Positions 41,815 to 44,728 of a stretch of 44,728 bases of DNA are shown one piece after another. Positions within the stretch are counted from its first letter, which is position 1; each line of letters opens with the position of its first letter. Made by a program: the position numbers and the translations under genes. The DNA is from Candidatus Magasanikiibacteriota bacterium. GTDB lineage: Bacteria > Patescibacteriota > Patescibacteriia > Magasanikbacterales > JACTTX01. The notes under the pieces were generated by a model. It saw nothing but the letters and a program-made list of their open reading frames with translations, had not been told where the DNA came from and searched no databases. The stretch covers positions 1 through 44,728 of the forward strand of contig JACTTX010000014.1 of the NCBI GenBank assembly GCA_015661005.1, written 5' to 3'.

Positions 41815-42749
41815 ATTGGGGTCAATTTTCATTGCCTCACACCACCGGACGAACGGTTTTCCCGTATCCTGGCGGTTTCCAAAGAGGCGTCAAAATCGGC
41901 TTTGAAGTTATGCTTCTTGCCAAACTGACGCAAATCGTTCCGCATTTGTTGGATGCGCGCGAAGCCGTCTTCCGTAAGATGTTCTTTCCGACGAATCATC
42001 AGAACGATCTCGCGAAAAATTTTATACGACTTCGCTTTCTTGGCTTGAAGCGGATATTGATCAATGAAAGGAAAAAAAATTTCTTCCATTTCGCGAGCGC
42101 TTGTGATTTTCAACTTGGCATGCGGATACCATCCATAACGCTCATAAGAGCAGTCATAAATTTTCCCGCAGCCCATTGTAACCACAATTCGCTCTAAAAT
42201 TTCACGATCATCGGCTCGAAGCTCAATTTCGAACTCGGCCTTTACTTCTATCCCGCTTCGAAGAGTCCTGTGTTGGTTAATACTTACTGAAAAGGATCCT
42301 TCGCCATCAATAAATCCAGCAACATAATGCGGATTCAATGAATCTCTTTGAATTTGTTCCTTCCCAATCGGTGCGCGCAGAGAAAAATTTCTCTCGTACG
42401 ACTTCCGTTTGGTACTACGAACTCTGCTGACTTCTTGCATAGTATCGGTCATAGATTACTCTATTTCCTTTCTTTCCTCCAAAGAACTATACAAGATCTC
42501 CCCGGGTCATGATTGAAAACATTTTTCCGCATCTCGGTTCAACCGATCACGATATGATTATTTGTGGTTGGCTTCCTCGTGTACTCGATGAGTCGCCAAT
42601 CATATCGCCTGTATGTGAACTCAAGCTACGGAATGCCGCCTGGCCCTTGAGCGCCGTCCTCGCGAACGCGCGCCTGCCTATTGGCTTTCGGTTTTCCACT
42701 AACCGAGCAGGATTTGCACCTGCTTTTTTTAATCACTGCCGGGCACCCG
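41815..42749 (-). other. Intron in 16S rRNA near E. coli position 1396-1400, class uncertain
   Basis: About 935 nt separate TTTTGTACT (ends at 42750) from ACCGCCCGTC (starts at 41814), which are contiguous in normal 16S. The exon end TTTGTACT can pair with GGTGCAAA about 30 nt inside the intron, with a final U-G wobble, as in a group I P1. I could not find a clear P7 pair, and the intron does not end in G directly before the exon. The 3' boundary is uncertain by several nt. The 5' 300 nt are non-coding and full of short hairpins. Confidence 0.75.
41829..42452 (-). CDS. LAGLIDADG homing endonuclease, single motif
   Basis: This is a 207-residue protein with one LAGLIDADG motif (HYVAGFIDGEGSFSV, about residues 42-56), so it should work as a homodimer (LAGLIDADG_1 type). 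Conserved later segments include EIELRADDREIL and HLTEDGFARIQQMRNDL. It would cut the intronless 16S gene and spread the intron. The stop codon is only 14 nt before the 3' exon. An alternative start lies at 42440. Confidence 0.88.
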   Translation of the reverse strand: MTDTMQEVSRVRSTKRKSYERNFSLRAPIGKEQIQRDSLNPHYVAGFIDGEGSFSVSINQHRTLRSGIEVKAEFEIELRADDREILERIVVTMGCGKIYDCSYERYGWYPHAKLKITSAREMEEIFFPFIDQYPLQAKKAKSYKIFREIVLMIRRKEHLTEDGFARIQQMRNDLRQFGKKHNFKADFDASLETARIRENRSSGGVRQ

Positions 42750-43166
42750 AGTACAAAACCCGAGAACGTATTCAACGCGCCATAGATGATACGCGTTTAC
42801 TAGCGATTCCGACTTCATGAGGTCGAGTTGCAGACCTCAATCTGAACTGGGGGGCGTTTTGTTGGGATTTGCTCCGCCTCGCGGCTTGGCTTCCCATTGT
42901 AACACCCCATTGTAGCACGTGTGTGGCCCCAGACGTAAGAGCCATGCTGATTTGGCGTCATCCCCGCCTTCCTCGATCTTGACGATCGCGGTCTGTTGTG
43001 TGCATTTAACACAACATAGGGGTTGCGCTCGATAGACCACTTAAGGCAACATCTCACGACTCGAGCTGACGACAACCATGCAGCACCTGTACAGCACCCT
43101 CGAAGGCGTCCCACTTTCATGGGATTTGCAGCTGTATGTCAAGCCTGGGTAAGGTTACTCGTTTAC

Positions 43167-43204
<38 letters not shown>

Positions 43205-43347
43205 TCCCGTCTATTCCTTTGAGTTTTAGTCTTGCGACCGTACTTCCCAGGCGGAGTGCTTAACGCGTTAGCTTTTGTAAACGACACGGCAAGGGTCGAA
43301 ACTTGCCATATCTAGCACTCATCGTTGAGGGCGTGGACTACAGGGGT

Positions 43348-44353
43348 CAATCTTTGTGTTTCCACAGAGGTTGGACTATATCATTCTCTGAAGCTTTTCC
43401 ATTTATTCTTCTTTTGTTGCATCATCTGTTCCACGATTTCTCGCGGAAACGAGGTGAGTGCAACAACTTCAGAGATCCAGCGTTCTTGAAGTTCAGGATC
43501 GTTGTAAATAAGGATTACCTTAGGGAGCATGCTCGCAACCTTGATGTGCGGAAGAATGATACGGAGAAACTTTTTGAGTTCTTCCGTGGAGAACCATAAT
43601 CGGTAATATTGCGACCGCCGACTATCGCGTCGCCGTCCAATTGCTCCGACATGTGTTCTCACCTTCCACACTTTCTCAAGATATTGTGCAAGCAGAATGA
43701 CGGAATCTTCTTCAAAACCGTCAGTGCACAATACTCCCTTGCGCGCATTGCCCACAATCGAGCCGTCATCTTGCCACCACACGGCAAGTGAAAGCGGTGT
43801 TAACATATTCAGCCACTTGCGCCGAATCAGAAACCGTTTTCTCTTGTGTGTCAACCGATAAAGTTCGGTCAGCGACTCTAACGCCCGACTCTGATAACGT
43901 AATTTTTCGTTCATGCTATATCCGCCATCGCGCTTCTGCCGAAAAATGTTCGCTTCGCTGGAGATCTCTTTTAGCTGATCCGTTTTCGAGCGAAAGTATT
44001 CTTCTCGCACAATGGAATGCCTGAATGAAAAACGCGCGTTTTTGTATCCTTCATTTAGCTTAAGCGAACCATCACCCAGCAATGAACCGAGGATAATTGC
44101 TTTTACACGATCCGACAAAGACACCGAATCTCTTGATGATTGCTCATGCATAGAGTTTAAGAGTGCCTTCTGTCTCCTTACCTTCATAGTCTCTACGGGG
44201 TCGCCTCTTCGCTTAAAACGATTTGCGACTTCCCTCGGGATTGTCCTCAACATGCGTTAAGGAGTTTCCCCGATATAGCTGAATGCACACTCCGACGTCG
44301 CCGTCGGAGGGGACACCTTTTGGTCGTATATTTTTATAGCGCGACCGGGATTT
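43348..44353 (-). other. Group I intron in 16S rRNA at E. coli position 788
   Basis: The 1,006-nt intron lies between GGGATTAGAT and ACCCCTGTAGTCC. The exon ends in U and the intron ends in G, as group I splicing requires. P7 is visible: GACTAT in GAGACTAT (44193-44186) pairs with ATAGTC in GATATAGTCC (43382-43373), the classical R and S elements. The endonuclease gene sits between them, in the P8 region. Confidence 0.88.
43381..44187 (-). CDS. LAGLIDADG homing endonuclease, two motifs
   Basis: This is a 268-residue protein with two motifs, AIILGSLLGDGSL (about 30-42) and LAVWWQDDGSI (about 134-144), so it works as a monomer (LAGLIDADG_2 type). The ATG at 44187 is used: it lies in the P7 5' strand (GAGACTATG), and the TGA stop lies in the P7 3' strand (TGATATAGTCC), so the gene exactly fills the space between them. 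Longer in-frame starts up to 44253 would overlap the intron core. Confidence 0.85.
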   Translation of the reverse strand: MKVRRQKALLNSMHEQSSRDSVSLSDRVKAIILGSLLGDGSLKLNEGYKNARFSFRHSIVREEYFRSKTDQLKEISSEANIFRQKRDGGYSMNEKLRYQSRALESLTELYRLTHKRKRFLIRRKWLNMLTPLSLAVWWQDDGSIVGNARKGVLCTDGFEEDSVILLAQYLEKVWKVRTHVGAIGRRRDSRRSQYYRLWFSTEELKKFLRIILPHIKVASMLPKVILIYNDPELQERWISEVVALTSFPREIVEQMMQQKKNKWKSFRE

Positions 44354-44728
44354 ATCTAATCCCTTTCGCTACCCACGCTTTCGTCCCTTAGTGTCAGAAC
44401 CGTTCCAGCACATTGCCTTCGCCTTTGGTGTTCTTGCTGATATCAACGCTTATTACGACTACACCAGCAATTCCATGTGCCTCTCCCGGCCTCTAGTTTT
44501 GCCGTATCCGCTGCGGCCTCACGGTTGAGCCGTAAGATTTGACAGAGGACGCACAAAACCACCTGCGGACCCTTTACGCCCAATAATTCCGGATAACGCT
44601 TGAGGTCTCTGTATTACCGCTGCTGCTGGCACAGAGTTAGCAACCTCTTATTCGTATGGTACCGTCATCGTTCGTCCCATATAAAAGTGGTTTACACCCC
44701 GAAGGGCTTCTTCCCACACGCGGCGTCG

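Overview
The window looks like part of a Candidate Phyla Radiation (Patescibacteria, Parcubacteria-like) chromosome. The evidence is a 16S rRNA gene interrupted by two homing-endonuclease introns, with lineage-type changes in the universal primer sites; very large secreted proteins that start with a type IV secretion pilin-like pair of membrane helices; many small membrane proteins without known function; and a short, tightly packed core gene set. Many genes have no Shine-Dalgarno sequence, and several have a -10 box ending exactly 6 nt before the ATG, which suggests leaderless mRNAs. No taxon below that level can be assigned from the sequence alone.

Layout. 1-2.3 kb: edge of an anchored protein with a structured leader, a HepT/MntA toxin-antitoxin pair and a Wzz-like chain-length protein. 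2.3-6.3 kb: a degenerate HtrA-like protein, membrane proteins, an AI-2E family transporter and smpB. 6.4-7.4 kb: tmRNA (next to its partner smpB), a terminator and a RelE-type toxin-antitoxin pair. 7.5-8.4 kb: two GC-rich genes of unknown function. 8.5-10 kb: infC-rpmI-rplT and tRNA-Asp. 10-12.3 kb: a truncated AbiEii-like system between copies of the tRNA-Asp 3' end, a lone ribbon-helix-helix antitoxin and a broken DEAD-box helicase. 12.3-18.3 kb: a secreted beta-propeller protein, then a minus-strand operon nrdR-(membrane protein)-pyk-DUF5676-flavoprotein disulfide reductase.

18.4-36.6 kb: the division genes ftsZ and ftsA, dgkA and ybeY, followed upstream by a cell-surface block: two TSP3-type calcium-binding anchored proteins, a protein of about 3,220 residues with TIG, Ig-like and cysteine-rich repeats, and a smaller paralogue with the same pilin-like N-terminus; then a yqeY-like gene and rpsU. 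36.7-41.5 kb: hisS, lepB, a small basic protein, tRNA-Ile, tRNA-Val, an RRM RNA-binding protein and a sorbosone/glucose dehydrogenase-like protein. 41.5 kb to the right edge: the 16S rRNA gene on the minus strand, running off the window.

Between genes there are at least two families of palindromic repeats. One has a conserved cap (CGTGTT...AAGAACG) on stems that differ from copy to copy but stay self-complementary. The other is built from GGGGACA-type arms placed exactly at gene 3' ends, and in one case supplies the stop codon of ybeY.
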